From contig NZ_QCXX01000003.1 in NCBI RefSeq assembly GCF_003071065.1, forward strand, positions 760,687 to 824,686: a stretch of 64,000 nt of DNA. The letters are read 5' to 3'. A model generated the notes under the pieces. That model was not told the DNA's origin, made no database searches, and saw only the letters and a list, made by a program, of their open reading frames with translations. Below are positions 16,513 to 25,249 of this stretch, piece by piece. This stretch comes from Sphingobacterium athyrii. GTDB lineage: Bacteria > Bacteroidota > Bacteroidia > Sphingobacteriales > Sphingobacteriaceae. How positions within the stretch are numbered: the first letter of the stretch is position 1; every line of letters starts with the position of its first letter. Position numbers and translations under genes: made by a program.

Positions 16513-16986
16513 ATGACAAAACTATCAATATTAGATTACCTAAATAAATTGATAAAAAGGGAAATCACAGATGACATGCATACACACATGCAATATCCGA
16601 CACCGATATCAAAAACACTGGGGATAGACATTGTTGAAGCCGGTTTAGGTACAGCTACTGTACAGATCAATGCTACAAAAGAAAAGCACAGTAACCAACA
16701 GGGAACCATTCACGGAGGTCTGCTTTGTGAACTGGCAGACGCAGCCATCGGAACCGCACATTCGACCCTTATTCAGGAAGGCGAAACTTTTACATCCGTA
16801 GAATTGAAAATCAATTTTTACCGACCCGTTTTCGAGGATATAATCACTGCCAAAGCATCACCCTTACATAATGGAAAAAACTTAAGCCATTATCAATGCG
16901 ATATTTTCCGCAGTGATGGTAAAAAAGCCGCTATGATAACAAGTACGGTCATGACTTTAAGAGGTGATAAAGCAACAGGACGTTAA
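16513..16986 (+). CDS. PaaI family (hotdog-fold) acyl-CoA thioesterase
   Basis: 157 residues. The hotdog signature QQGTIHGGLLCELADAAIGT (about 58-78) has the conserved HGG and the acidic residue of the following helix; VELKINFYRPVFEDIITAKA is the second typical strand. It is expected to hydrolyse aryl- or acyl-CoA thioesters in the cytoplasm. It begins a subset (thioesterase, alpha/beta-hydrolase, metallo-hydrolase) with its own TetR operator, consistent with breakdown of an acyl or ester compound (inference). Confidence 0.85.
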   Translation: MTKLSILDYLNKLIKREITDDMHTHMQYPTPISKTLGIDIVEAGLGTATVQINATKEKHSNQQGTIHGGLLCELADAAIGTAHSTLIQEGETFTSVELKINFYRPVFEDIITAKASPLHNGKNLSHYQCDIFRSDGKKAAMITSTVMTLRGDKATGR

Positions 16987-17021
16987 TATAATACTCATTT
17001 ACAACCTTATACAAATCATTC

Positions 17022-17870
17022 ATGAATAAATCAATCTTTAAAAGCCCTGAAGGAAAAAATAAAATTATCCGTGCCTACGACGATGCAATAAAAAATACGC
17101 CCCTGCATTTGAAAACCGGTGTGCTGAAAACAACTTTTGGGGACACCCATTTTTTGGAGTCGGGAAGTCAACATCAAGAAATTGTCATCTTATTGCATGG
17201 CGCGTCTTCTAATGCAACGTCATGGTTATCCGACATAGCCGAATATTCAAAACAATATAAAGTCATAGCAATAGATATTATCGGAGAGGCAGGAAAGAGC
17301 GCAGAAACCAGACCTTCTTATGAAACAAAAGACTTCGGGGAATGGCTAAAAGAGATTTTTGATAGGCTCAATATCAGCAAGGCAAAAATAATCGGATTAT
17401 CGCAAGGAGGATGGTTGGCATTACGCTTTGCAATAAGCTTTCCTGAATTAGTCGACCGCTTAGTTTTGTTGACACCGGCGGGAGTAGTTCCTACCAAAAC
17501 AACATTTATCATTAAAGCCATCCTCTATTCCCTTTTGGGAACAACTGGACGTATCAAGATTAATAGATTGGTCTTGGGAAGCCAGCGTGTGGATCAAAAA
17601 GTTGTAGCATTTCTGGATTTAATACAAACCAATTTTAATGCGAGGATAGAAAAAGAATATATTTTTTCAGATGATGAACTCAGCCGTTTGACAATGCCTG
17701 TGTTATTCATAGGCGGAGAACAGGATGTAATCCGCTCTAATCAGGAAATTGCCGCTAGATTGCAACATATTATCGACGACTTTACCATAGTAATCATTCC
17801 GGAAATGGGACATGTTTTGACTGGATTAGCACCACGAATATTTCCGTTTTTAAACAAGACCAAATGCTAA
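17022..17870 (+). CDS. Alpha/beta-fold hydrolase
   Basis: 282 residues, no signal peptide. Oxyanion motif HGASSNATSW (from H59), nucleophile elbow GLSQGG with S127, acid in GGEQDV, and catalytic His in PEMGHVLTG near the C-terminus make a complete triad. The size and cap region fit esterases and epoxide- or lactone-hydrolase-like enzymes. It lies 35 bp after the thioesterase gene and 18 bp before the metallo-hydrolase. Confidence 0.86.
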   Translation: MNKSIFKSPEGKNKIIRAYDDAIKNTPLHLKTGVLKTTFGDTHFLESGSQHQEIVILLHGASSNATSWLSDIAEYSKQYKVIAIDIIGEAGKSAETRPSYETKDFGEWLKEIFDRLNISKAKIIGLSQGGWLALRFAISFPELVDRLVLLTPAGVVPTKTTFIIKAILYSLLGTTGRIKINRLVLGSQRVDQKVVAFLDLIQTNFNARIEKEYIFSDDELSRLTMPVLFIGGEQDVIRSNQEIAARLQHIIDDFTIVIIPEMGHVLTGLAPRIFPFLNKTKC

Positions 17871-17888
17871 TTTAATCGCAGTACCCTA

Positions 17889-18788
17889 ATGAATATGCAA
17901 ACAATCTACAGTCACCTCAAGATTCCATTTGATACCCTGGAAATCTATATTCTTTCCGATGGATATTTTGATATAGGATCATATCAACCCATTATTGCTA
18001 CGGATGCAGCACCTGCAGATCTTCAAAATGAGCTCAACCGACTGCACTTACCTGCCGATATCTACGAAGCTCCTATTAATGTGATGCTTATCCGAAAGAA
18101 TGAACAATTAATACTCGTAGATACAGGAGAAGGCTTTTATGATAAAAAAAATGCAGGAAAATTATTACATAGTCTGAAAAGTGCCGGATTCGGAGCCAGT
18201 GATATTTCAGATGTATTGATAACGCATGCTCATCGGGATCATATTGGGGGCATATTAACCGAAAATGATAATCTGGTATTTCCAAATGCAAGATTCTATA
18301 TTTCACGGACTGAACTGGAATTTTGGTTTGCACAGGAGCCGAATTTCCCCAACAGCCGGAGGCCTGAGTTTGGACATGGTTCTGTTTCACTGGTTAAAAA
18401 GATATTAGGAGCCATTACCCACCGTTTAGAAATATTTGATGCAGGTGATGAATTACTTTCCTGTATTAAAACGCAGGCAGCTCCGGGACATACTCCCGGA
18501 CACATCATATTTACGGTTTATTCGGGTAAGCTATCCATTACGCATCTGGTTGATCTGGTTCATAGTCCTGTACTGATCTCTAATCCGGTTTGGGGTACAC
18601 AATGGGATGCTGATTTTTCTTTGGGGATCAACACCCGAAAAAATATACTGGAACAATGTCATAAACAAAAATCGGTGGTTTGTGCATCCCACCTTCCCTG
18701 GCCGGGAATAGGGTTTATTGACAGATCTCATGATCAATGGCAATGGACTCCGAAACCATATATTTCACCATTGCTACTTACATTTTGA
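17889..18788 (+). CDS. MBL-fold metallo-hydrolase
   Basis: 299 residues. The zinc motif is HAHRDH (H113, H115, D117, H118), with further ligands in APGHTPGHIIF and in the HLVDLVHSP and CASHLPWPG stretches. The pattern is that of quorum-quenching lactonase-like and related MBL enzymes rather than class B beta-lactamases. A phosphatase- or lactonase-type activity is possible. It is the last plus-strand gene of the TetR cluster and runs tail to tail with the hydrolase at 18799, 10 bp apart, with no clear terminator between them. Confidence 0.86.
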   Translation: MNMQTIYSHLKIPFDTLEIYILSDGYFDIGSYQPIIATDAAPADLQNELNRLHLPADIYEAPINVMLIRKNEQLILVDTGEGFYDKKNAGKLLHSLKSAGFGASDISDVLITHAHRDHIGGILTENDNLVFPNARFYISRTELEFWFAQEPNFPNSRRPEFGHGSVSLVKKILGAITHRLEIFDAGDELLSCIKTQAAPGHTPGHIIFTVYSGKLSITHLVDLVHSPVLISNPVWGTQWDADFSLGINTRKNILEQCHKQKSVVCASHLPWPGIGFIDRSHDQWQWTPKPYISPLLLTF

Positions 18789-18798
18789 TCATGACTTT

Positions 18799-19695
18799 TC
18801 ATTTAGTTTTAGAAATAAAATTTGAAATATCTTTCACCAGTGACGGAAATAGTGAATCCGGGATAGCGTGTCCCATTCCTCTTTTTATGATCAGCTCACA
18901 GTAAGGAATAGTATTTTTTAGATCAACTGCATGTTCCATATTAAATAACGGATCTTCATCTCCATGTATCGTCAATGTGGGCACATGGAGACTAGTAAGA
19001 ACATTTGAATCATATTGATAACTCAGCAGGGCAATGATCTGACGAAAGGGCCTAACGAATGGAGACTTTCGGTTTTCGTCTTCAATAATTAACCAACGTT
19101 CCTTTTCTTCATTAAAACTATATTTATTTCCATAAATAGCTTTCATAAAATCAACTTTTTCATGTATATAAGCTTGCTTATTATCGTGAAAATTTGCAGT
19201 GCTGTTTGTCATTTTGCCTATCAATGCATCATCTGCCTTCGGAAGAGCAGGATTAAAGCTTGAAGACATCAATAAAGTCAGTGTCTGAGTCATTTCCGGA
19301 TATCGTGATGCAAATAGCTGTGCTATGATGCCCCCCATTGAGCGCCCTACAATATTTGCGCTCCGGATGCCAAGTGAATGCAGCAAATCTTTTATATCAT
19401 CTGCCATATCCAATAAAGAATAAGGGGCAGGATATTTTTCTGGATGCTGTAGAAAATCATTCAAGGAAAAGCTATAGCTGTCGTTGCTATCATAGGTAGT
19501 AAAAGTACTTTTTCCACAGTCTCTGTTGTCAAAGCAGATTACGCGAAATCCTTCTTCTACAAGCTTATTACAAAATGGAAGTTCCCAACGGGTCATTTGT
19601 GTGTTTAACCCACTGATGAGTATGATAGTTTCGTTGTTTTCAGCTCCAAATACTTCATAATAGATGGTAACATTTTTTAGCTCGATATATCCCAT
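18799..19695 (-). CDS. Alpha/beta-fold hydrolase
   Basis: 298 residues. The motifs are ILISGLNTQMTRWELPFCNK, the FDNRDCGKST turn, the nucleophile elbow GRSMGG with S119, an acid in HGDEDPLF, and catalytic His in KRGMGHAIPD. It resembles esterases of the aclacinomycin-methylesterase type (RdmC-like). It is the last gene of a minus-strand operon running from the MarR regulator through the GIY-YIG and DUF1330 genes, 10 bp after the latter. Confidence 0.85.
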   Translation of the reverse strand: MGYIELKNVTIYYEVFGAENNETIILISGLNTQMTRWELPFCNKLVEEGFRVICFDNRDCGKSTFTTYDSNDSYSFSLNDFLQHPEKYPAPYSLLDMADDIKDLLHSLGIRSANIVGRSMGGIIAQLFASRYPEMTQTLTLLMSSSFNPALPKADDALIGKMTNSTANFHDNKQAYIHEKVDFMKAIYGNKYSFNEEKERWLIIEDENRKSPFVRPFRQIIALLSYQYDSNVLTSLHVPTLTIHGDEDPLFNMEHAVDLKNTIPYCELIIKRGMGHAIPDSLFPSLVKDISNFISKTK

Positions 19696-19705
19696 AAATA
19701 ATTTA

Positions 19706-20128
19706 CTACAATGTGATCTCTAAAGGTAAAAGTCTTGAATCCAATATGGCAGCGACACGATGACCCGTAATCTTCATATAATCCGGATTCTGCTCGAAAG
19801 CAAAAAAATCCGATACACTCTTTTGTCTAATCAGCATACAGATATCCCACTGTTCGTCCTGAGGACCTATCAAAAAGCGGTCTCCTTTTCCAATGAAAAG
19901 AATCTCTCCGCCACCCTGCTCTACAAAAGGTTTGGCAAGGTCTATATAGAGCATAAAAGCTTCGTAACCCGAAATTTCGCTGGCAGGTGCAATTTCAGGA
20001 AATTCGGAATAATCAGCAATTTCCTTTAAATGTATCAGATTTAAATTTACGATTGCTCCTTGAATATTTTTTAACATAAGATCCCGGCCGGCTTCGTAAG
20101 TTGGATATAAATAGGTGTTGCTTCCCAT
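19706..20128 (-). CDS. DUF1330 family protein
   Basis: 140 residues from the ATG at 20126-20128; an in-frame ATG 15 codons upstream would overlap the previous gene by 44 bp and is less likely. The DUF1330 pattern is seen as YIDLAKPFVEQGGGEILFIG followed by KGDRFLIGPQDEQWDICMLI and FAFEQNPDYMKITGHRVAAI, a ferredoxin-like dimeric alpha/beta-barrel. The stop of the upstream gene and this ATG are separated by one base (TGATATG), so translation is probably coupled. Biochemical role unknown. Confidence 0.72.
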   Translation of the reverse strand: MGSNTYLYPTYEAGRDLMLKNIQGAIVNLNLIHLKEIADYSEFPEIAPASEISGYEAFMLYIDLAKPFVEQGGGEILFIGKGDRFLIGPQDEQWDICMLIRQKSVSDFFAFEQNPDYMKITGHRVAAILDSRLLPLEITL

Positions 20129-20129
20129 A

Positions 20130-20480
20130 TCAGTATATATTTTTGGCTTTGCTTTGCTCTTCTTGCAGATCATTTCTAGCTTTCTGCAACTTCTTTTTAT
20201 AGTCTATGAATTTGTTCTCTTCCCATGGAACAATGATCGCATTTTCAAAAACGAAACTCTCCTCTCCTAGCCGGATCCAATCGGACTGTAAGTTCCTGTT
20301 ATCAAATTTTCCGTTGTTCAGTTCAAACCGTATTCTGTTAGAAAGCGCTTTTAAATTAGTACTCTCTTTGATAAATATTTTATTTTCTGCATTATTCAGA
20401 ATAGTCAATACACCCATTAACGGTTTCATCTCTAAAAACTCAGTGTTTAATTTCTTTCTGTACTTTTTGTCCATGCGCAT
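20130..20480 (-). CDS. GIY-YIG nuclease-like small protein
   Basis: 116 residues. The segment MGVLTILNNAENKIFIKEST followed by NLKALSNRIRFELNNGKFDN and NLQSDWIRLGEESFVFE matches a Bacteroidota family annotated as GIY-YIG nuclease-like. The GIY and YIG triplets are degenerate here (GVL and IKE), so nuclease activity is doubtful. A charged, coiled-coil-like tail (KKKLQKARNDLQEEQSKAK) ends the protein. It lies 9 bp after marR in the same operon. ATG codons 1 and 3 are both possible starts. Confidence 0.62.
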   Translation of the reverse strand: MRMDKKYRKKLNTEFLEMKPLMGVLTILNNAENKIFIKESTNLKALSNRIRFELNNGKFDNRNLQSDWIRLGEESFVFENAIIVPWEENKFIDYKKKLQKARNDLQEEQSKAKNIY

Positions 20481-20489
20481 TCATTAAAT

Positions 20490-20906
20490 TTAAAGATCAC
20501 CTCCTAAAATTTTCAGTTGTCCGGCGAAAACACTCAAGTTTTCTGTTACAATTCCGTTTAATAGTTTTTTGGAGATGTACTCCGCTGTAGTGGTCGCTTC
20601 TGTAAAAATTCTTTCTCCGGCAGAAGTGAGTTTTACATAGCTCACCCTCGCATCCCTATCACTATTTTCTTTCTCTACAAGTCCCATTTTCTCCATTGGT
20701 AAAATAATCCGCGTAATACCGGAGGCAGTTAACCCCGTATTTTCAGCAAGATCAATTCTTTTTAAACGATTACCAGGTGCATTACTTAAAGTATACAGGA
20801 TCATATAGTCAGTAAGGCTAATACCATGCAGGCTTAAACCGTCAAACTTTTTCGTAATGACGGATTGAACTTTTAAAATATTGAGAATTATACTTATTTC
20901 TTCCAT
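20490..20906 (-). CDS. MarR family transcriptional regulator
   Basis: 138 residues. The winged helix is clear: DYMILYTLSNAPGNRLKRID, LAENTGLTASGITRIILPME (recognition helix) and KMGLVEKENSDRDARVSYVK (wing with the DxRxxxV pattern). It heads a four-gene minus-strand operon ending in an alpha/beta-hydrolase. Its promoter region carries a TAnnTTTG box and a TTGA-n4-TCAA inverted repeat between that box and the start codon, which fits autorepression. Confidence 0.88.
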   Translation of the reverse strand: MEEISIILNILKVQSVITKKFDGLSLHGISLTDYMILYTLSNAPGNRLKRIDLAENTGLTASGITRIILPMEKMGLVEKENSDRDARVSYVKLTSAGERIFTEATTTAEYISKKLLNGIVTENLSVFAGQLKILGGDL

Positions 20907-20924
20907 TTTATATTTGTATTATAT

Positions 20925-20952
20925 TTGATTAGTCAAGTATTTTGCAAATATA
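20925..20952 (-). promoter_or_regulatory. marR promoter with inverted repeat
   Basis: On the minus strand TATATTTG (plus 20945-20952) is a TAnnTTTG -7 box. Downstream of it, between box and start codon, TTGA-CTAA-TCAA (20925-20936) is an inverted repeat that would overlap the transcription start, a typical MarR operator position. Confidence 0.6.
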
Positions 20953-21161
20953 ATATTTTTTTTAAAGTTGGAAAAGGGAATACAGTAGCCTACTATTAAA
21001 ATTGATCATAAAGGTTATGAAAAGGAAGAGATCTAGTCCAACTTATCCAACAGGACTGATTTTGCTGATATCGGATAATTTTAGCGATTTTCTACCGACA
21101 ATCAAACGATCAGCTGCTATGTTGCGGCTAATTCCTGTGTGCTCTCTTTTCTTCTAAAATA

Positions 21162-21533
21162 TTAGAAGGGATTTACGCTTATTTCAATCATCAGATTTTC
21201 AATGTAAAAATAAAATCCAAAAGTATTGCGCATCTTTTTGGGCTCACTATCAATTTTGAGAAATTTCTCGTCCTTTATTTTGTCATAGATTGAACAGACC
21301 GCACTCTCATCTTCTTGGTAAAATCCAATGTGAAAGTTGGCGGGATAATCCGGGATACTCTCCTCATTGTTCATGACTTGTCCCCAAATTACCAGTGCAA
21401 AGCTTCTATTATTCTGCATAACGGCCATCTTGCTGTTACGATTGGTAATTAGTTCAAAGCCCAAATGCTTTCCGAAAAGTTCGATTGCTTTATCAACATC
21501 TTTCACAACCAAATTTATATGATTTAACTCCAT
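21162..21533 (-). CDS. VOC family protein
   Basis: 123 residues. MELNHINLVVKDVDKAIELF with the first His ligand, KHLGFELITNRNSKMAVMQN, and the C-terminal FGFYFYIENLMIEISVNPF carrying the Glu ligand give the vicinal oxygen chelate pattern. Relatives are annotated glyoxalase or bleomycin-resistance-like; the ligand is unknown. It lies downstream of the AraC gene on the same strand but has its own promoter (TTG-n18-TAACTTTG) overlapping the end of that gene. Confidence 0.8.
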   Translation of the reverse strand: MELNHINLVVKDVDKAIELFGKHLGFELITNRNSKMAVMQNNRSFALVIWGQVMNNEESIPDYPANFHIGFYQEDESAVCSIYDKIKDEKFLKIDSEPKKMRNTFGFYFYIENLMIEISVNPF

Positions 21534-21558
21534 GTTTTTATATTTATGATTTGTAAAC

Positions 21559-21587
21559 CAAAGTTAATCAACGGATATAGTTGTCAA
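21559..21587 (-). promoter_or_regulatory. VOC gene promoter overlapping the end of the AraC gene
   Basis: On the minus strand TTG (plus 21585-21587), 18 bp, then TAACTTTG (plus 21559-21566) fits the Bacteroidota promoter consensus. The -7 box covers the AraC stop codon region. Confidence 0.6.
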
Positions 21588-22319
21588 TTGTATAAATCGG
21601 TCATTTTCATTTTTTTTTAAGACAGTTGGCTTTGATCCTGAAAATCTCCTTACCACCCTAATAAAATGGGATTGGTCAGCGTAGTCCAATTTAGGATAAA
21701 TATCACCGTCCTTTATATGTTTAAGAGAATTCGAAAACTTGATAATGTCGATGTAGGATTTTAATGTGATGCCAAGCCACTTTCTGAAGTAACGATTAAT
21801 TTCCCTGCTATTCCATCCAGTTGTCGCTGCAAGAGTTTCAACCTTAATTTCTCCCTTAGAACGTTTGATAAGGTCGAATAGCATTACTTTATAATCATCA
21901 ATTGGATCAAGTTTTAAATGTTGTAGCATACTGCATGTCTTTTTGTAGAAGGCATCAAAATTATCCATATCCCCCCTGCAAAACCCCATAAAATTCGCTG
22001 CTACGATTATCTTTTTATTTAAAGAATCCGCAAACGAACGTTTAAAAATATATTCCGCCGCTAAGGGATAAAAGCTTACAGCAAACATTTGTGATTTGGG
22101 AAATGGAGGTTTCAATACAGGCGCATTGCAAATACCGCTTAGAAAAATTTCAAAATTCGAATCCTTATCTAAATAAAGGAACAGATCAATCTTTCCATCT
22201 GGAAGTACCATCCCTTCTACGGGATCTTCCGAAAGATTACTTACCATCCAAACACTTTCAATGAGAAAATTTAAGCACTCTGGTGGCTGCAAAGAAACGT
22301 ATTGTAAGTTGGTTTTCAA
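21564..22319 (-). CDS. AraC family transcriptional regulator
   Basis: 251 residues. The N-terminal domain (ESVWMVSNLSEDPVEGMVLP, DGKIDLFLYL) fits the DUF6597-type sensor domain seen in Bacteroidota AraC regulators. The C-terminal double HTH is visible in VETLAATTGWNSREINRYFR and DYADQSHFIRVVRRFSGSKP. The only in-frame start near the expected N-terminus is a TTG at 22317-22319; no ATG lies between it and an upstream in-frame stop. It may control the VOC gene just downstream. Confidence 0.8.
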   Translation of the reverse strand: MKTNLQYVSLQPPECLNFLIESVWMVSNLSEDPVEGMVLPDGKIDLFLYLDKDSNFEIFLSGICNAPVLKPPFPKSQMFAVSFYPLAAEYIFKRSFADSLNKKIIVAANFMGFCRGDMDNFDAFYKKTCSMLQHLKLDPIDDYKVMLFDLIKRSKGEIKVETLAATTGWNSREINRYFRKWLGITLKSYIDIIKFSNSLKHIKDGDIYPKLDYADQSHFIRVVRRFSGSKPTVLKKNENDRFIQLTTISVD

Positions 22320-22835
22320 AAGATATGTAAATTACTTTATTAACAACCAAGGAAAAACTGACGTATTTAAGTCTGAATGAACAAATTTAGCGAATTTGTT
22401 ATACCGAACCACATTTTTCCTAAACAATTTATTTTGAAAATTCTGAGTTATATTCATAAATGTCCTCGCTACAATTTATGTGAAAAAGAAAATACAACGC
22501 ACTGGTAAATAACAATAATTTACTTCTTGTCTACCATAAAATCGCAATATCAACTTTAAACTCTTCTACCCAGCTTTAGGCCAATTAATCCATCTAAGAG
22601 ATACTATACTGCTTATAGCATATAGAAGGGTCTTCAGTAATCGATCATATTTATTATGACTTTAGTTTTCATTTCATTTCCATCTTGAAAAAGCAACTAT
22701 TTTACTTCTTCACTTATTACTATCATATCTCTTGCCGTCTCATCAGCCAATATGGCCGTTTCGCGACAGGAAATATATAAACTGAACTGGATAAATATTC
22801 TTTTTGCATAATAATTTTAAAAGGAGAATATAAAA
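22320..22835. other. Intergenic region between AraC and the RND operon
   Basis: 516 bp, AT-rich, between divergent genes. It must hold both promoters but no clear TAnnTTTG box is visible. A purine-rich AAAGGAG lies 9 bp before the TolC gene ATG and could act as a ribosome-binding site. A 19-codon ORF (22752-22811) is present but shows no coding evidence. Confidence 0.4.
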
Positions 22836-24170
22836 ATGGGCGTCAGGTTATCTTTTTCACTACTACTGTTATCTAGTGTCCTCTTCAATCAGGTTAGAGG
22901 ACAAGAAAAACTTAATCTAAAACAATGTATCGAATATGGACTAAAGAGCAATCCGTCTTTTACGATTTCCCAAAATGAAAAAAGAATTGCAGACGCTAAA
23001 GCAAGAGAGGCTTTATCAGGTTATTTACCAAACATCAGTTTTTCGGGGGGAGTTGATGATAATCTCAAAGTACAAGAGCAGATTATTCCTGCTGGACTAT
23101 TTGGAGACCAGGATATCAGAGTAGCTTTTACCAAACAATTTAATACGACAGGTTCATTACAGTTAGAGCAGGCCATTTTTGACCGGTCATTGATCGTTGG
23201 CCTAAAAGCCAACAAATTGGTAAATCAGCAGGCCGAATTAAATCTTCAGAAAAGTAAGGAGACGATCATCTATAATATAAGTTCTGCCTATTATCAGATA
23301 TTTACCTACCAGCAGCAGTTGGAACTTCTTAATCTGAATTTGGACACCTACAGCAAGCAGCTACAAATTGTCGCTCTAAAAGTTCAAAAAGGCGTCGCAC
23401 TTCAAAAAGACAGGGACAAAGTTCAGGTTGACTACAACAATACCCTTTCTCAGATCCGCGTAGCAGAAACCAATATCACATTGGCAGAAAACCAGCTCAA
23501 ATACGAAATGGGATTTCCAATGCAGGAGAAACTTGAAATTGAGAAGCTGGACACAGAAAGCAAAGAAATGCCTTTAGACACCGCAAACGATTTTAAACCC
23601 GAAAATATTACCGAACGCAGCTTAGACAAGGTCAGTGCGGATCTTCTCAAAATTGAAGAAAAACGCATACTTGCCGGATATTTACCAAAGCTATCGGGTT
23701 ATGCCCGTTATGGATGGAATGGCTTTGGGGACAATCTGGGACAGTCATTTAGCACCCTCAGTGCATTTTCATCCATCGGGTTAAAATTGACAGTACCTGT
23801 ATTTGATGGATTCAAAAGAAATTCTCAGTATAAAGAAGCTCAGCTTAAATATGATAATGCCCTGCAAACCAACAAACTCAACGAAGGCAAGTATCGGTTA
23901 GAGTTTGAAAATTCTGTATCAAAGCTCTTCAAAGCAGAAAGCAATATGGAGAATGACAGGCGTAACATGGAACTTTCCAGGTCGATCTTCAGTGTTACGG
24001 ATCTTCAGTATCAGAAAGGGGTTACCGATATGAAAGACTGGCTCGATTCCCAAAATTCACTAAAACAGGCCCAGAACAGCTATCTCTCTTCCCTTTATAG
24101 TTATTACCAGTCAAAGGTCGATCTGGAAAAAGCAAGAGGTACCCTTACTAAATTTTTTAATTCATTATAA
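22836..24170 (+). CDS. TolC family outer-membrane efflux protein
   Basis: 444 residues with a signal peptide (VRLSFSLLLLSSVLFNQVRG, then QEK). The two-fold repeat of TolC is visible: LNLKQCIEYGLKSNPSFTIS at the start of repeat 1, and an SLDKVSADLLKIEEKRILAG helix followed by LPKLSGYARYG in repeat 2, ending in the periplasmic helix KVDLEKARGTLTKFF. It forms the outer-membrane channel of the RND pump encoded directly downstream (9-bp gap to the adaptor). Confidence 0.9.
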   Translation: MGVRLSFSLLLLSSVLFNQVRGQEKLNLKQCIEYGLKSNPSFTISQNEKRIADAKAREALSGYLPNISFSGGVDDNLKVQEQIIPAGLFGDQDIRVAFTKQFNTTGSLQLEQAIFDRSLIVGLKANKLVNQQAELNLQKSKETIIYNISSAYYQIFTYQQQLELLNLNLDTYSKQLQIVALKVQKGVALQKDRDKVQVDYNNTLSQIRVAETNITLAENQLKYEMGFPMQEKLEIEKLDTESKEMPLDTANDFKPENITERSLDKVSADLLKIEEKRILAGYLPKLSGYARYGWNGFGDNLGQSFSTLSAFSSIGLKLTVPVFDGFKRNSQYKEAQLKYDNALQTNKLNEGKYRLEFENSVSKLFKAESNMENDRRNMELSRSIFSVTDLQYQKGVTDMKDWLDSQNSLKQAQNSYLSSLYSYYQSKVDLEKARGTLTKFFNSL

Positions 24171-24179
24171 TCAGATCGT

Positions 24180-25238
24180 ATGAAAGGCAAATACATCGCT
24201 ATTGGGTCAATTATTATAATATGTGGCTTAATCGCCTATAAGCTCGCTGCTAACAAGGAAGAGCTGGATACAAGAAAGAACCAGACAACAGTATCAGAAG
24301 TCAATATCCCTGTAAAAGTAGCTACAGTAAAGGACAGCCTATTGGAATTCAATATTACTAAGACAGGTACTATCATTCCATTCACAGAAGCTAAGGCGCT
24401 GGCTCCTGTAAGTGGAACTTTAAAAAACATCAAGTTCTCGCTTGGCAGCAATGTAACAAAAGGGCAAGTCCTGGCTCTTGTTGACGACCGCGCTGAGCAG
24501 CTGAATCTTCAAAAAGCAGAGCGGAATGCTGCAAAGTTAAAATCGGACCTAAATACATATACGGAACTGCTATCCGGAAATGCCGCTACCCGTGAAAAAG
24601 TAGATGAAATAAAAGCGGATTATCAGGATGCCATGACCCAGGTCAATGTGATCAGAAAGAACATTTCCGACGCCACCATTAAGGCTCCTGCAAGCGGAAT
24701 GATCTCAATCAAGCAAGTCGAAGAAGGAATGTATGTAAATTCCGGAAATGAAATTGCAACCATTGTTGATATTTCAAAAACCAAGGCCAGGGTTTTTCTT
24801 TCGGAAAATGAAGTCTATCAGGTCAGAAAAGGACAATCAGTGGAGATCACGACAGATGTACACCCAAATATTACTTTTAAGGGGACCGTAGATTTTATAA
24901 GTCCCCAGGCAGATGAAACAAGAAGCTATCAGACAGAAATCTTAATCGACAACCAGTCCTATTCTTTATTGCGGTCCGGGACTTACATAAACCTAAAATT
25001 CTTGGGCGGTAAGAGCAAAAAAACTTTATTAATTCCAAGGGAAGCTATTGTTTCAAGCATAAAGGACCCTTCAGTTTTTATTGTTGGTAAGGGAAAGGTT
25101 GAAAAAAGGGATATCAAAACCGGGAGGGAAACCGGGGGGCTGATTCAGGTTATCAGTGGTCTTAAAGCTACAGACAAAGTGGTGGTATCCGGACAGATCA
25201 ACCTGAAGTCGGGAAGCAGAATAAAAATCAGCCACTAA
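24180..25238 (+). CDS. RND efflux periplasmic adaptor subunit
   Basis: 352 residues with an N-terminal membrane anchor (IAIGSIIIICGLIAYKLA). The lipoyl-like halves are GTLKNIKFSLGSNVTKGQVL and ATIKAPASGMISIKQVEEGM around a short helical hairpin, followed by the beta-barrel and membrane-proximal domains (LIPREAIVSS, VVVSGQINLKSGSRIKI). It links the permease to TolC. The gene lies 9 bp after the TolC gene and 11 bp before the permease, a tight operon. Confidence 0.9.
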   Translation: MKGKYIAIGSIIIICGLIAYKLAANKEELDTRKNQTTVSEVNIPVKVATVKDSLLEFNITKTGTIIPFTEAKALAPVSGTLKNIKFSLGSNVTKGQVLALVDDRAEQLNLQKAERNAAKLKSDLNTYTELLSGNAATREKVDEIKADYQDAMTQVNVIRKNISDATIKAPASGMISIKQVEEGMYVNSGNEIATIVDISKTKARVFLSENEVYQVRKGQSVEITTDVHPNITFKGTVDFISPQADETRSYQTEILIDNQSYSLLRSGTYINLKFLGGKSKKTLLIPREAIVSSIKDPSVFIVGKGKVEKRDIKTGRETGGLIQVISGLKATDKVVVSGQINLKSGSRIKISH

Positions 25239-25249
25239 AATTACAAAAG

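Noticed and set aside
22752..22811. 19-codon ORF before the RND1 operon as a leader peptide
   Set aside because: No terminator/antiterminator structure, no resistance-type context and no conservation evidence; could be chance.
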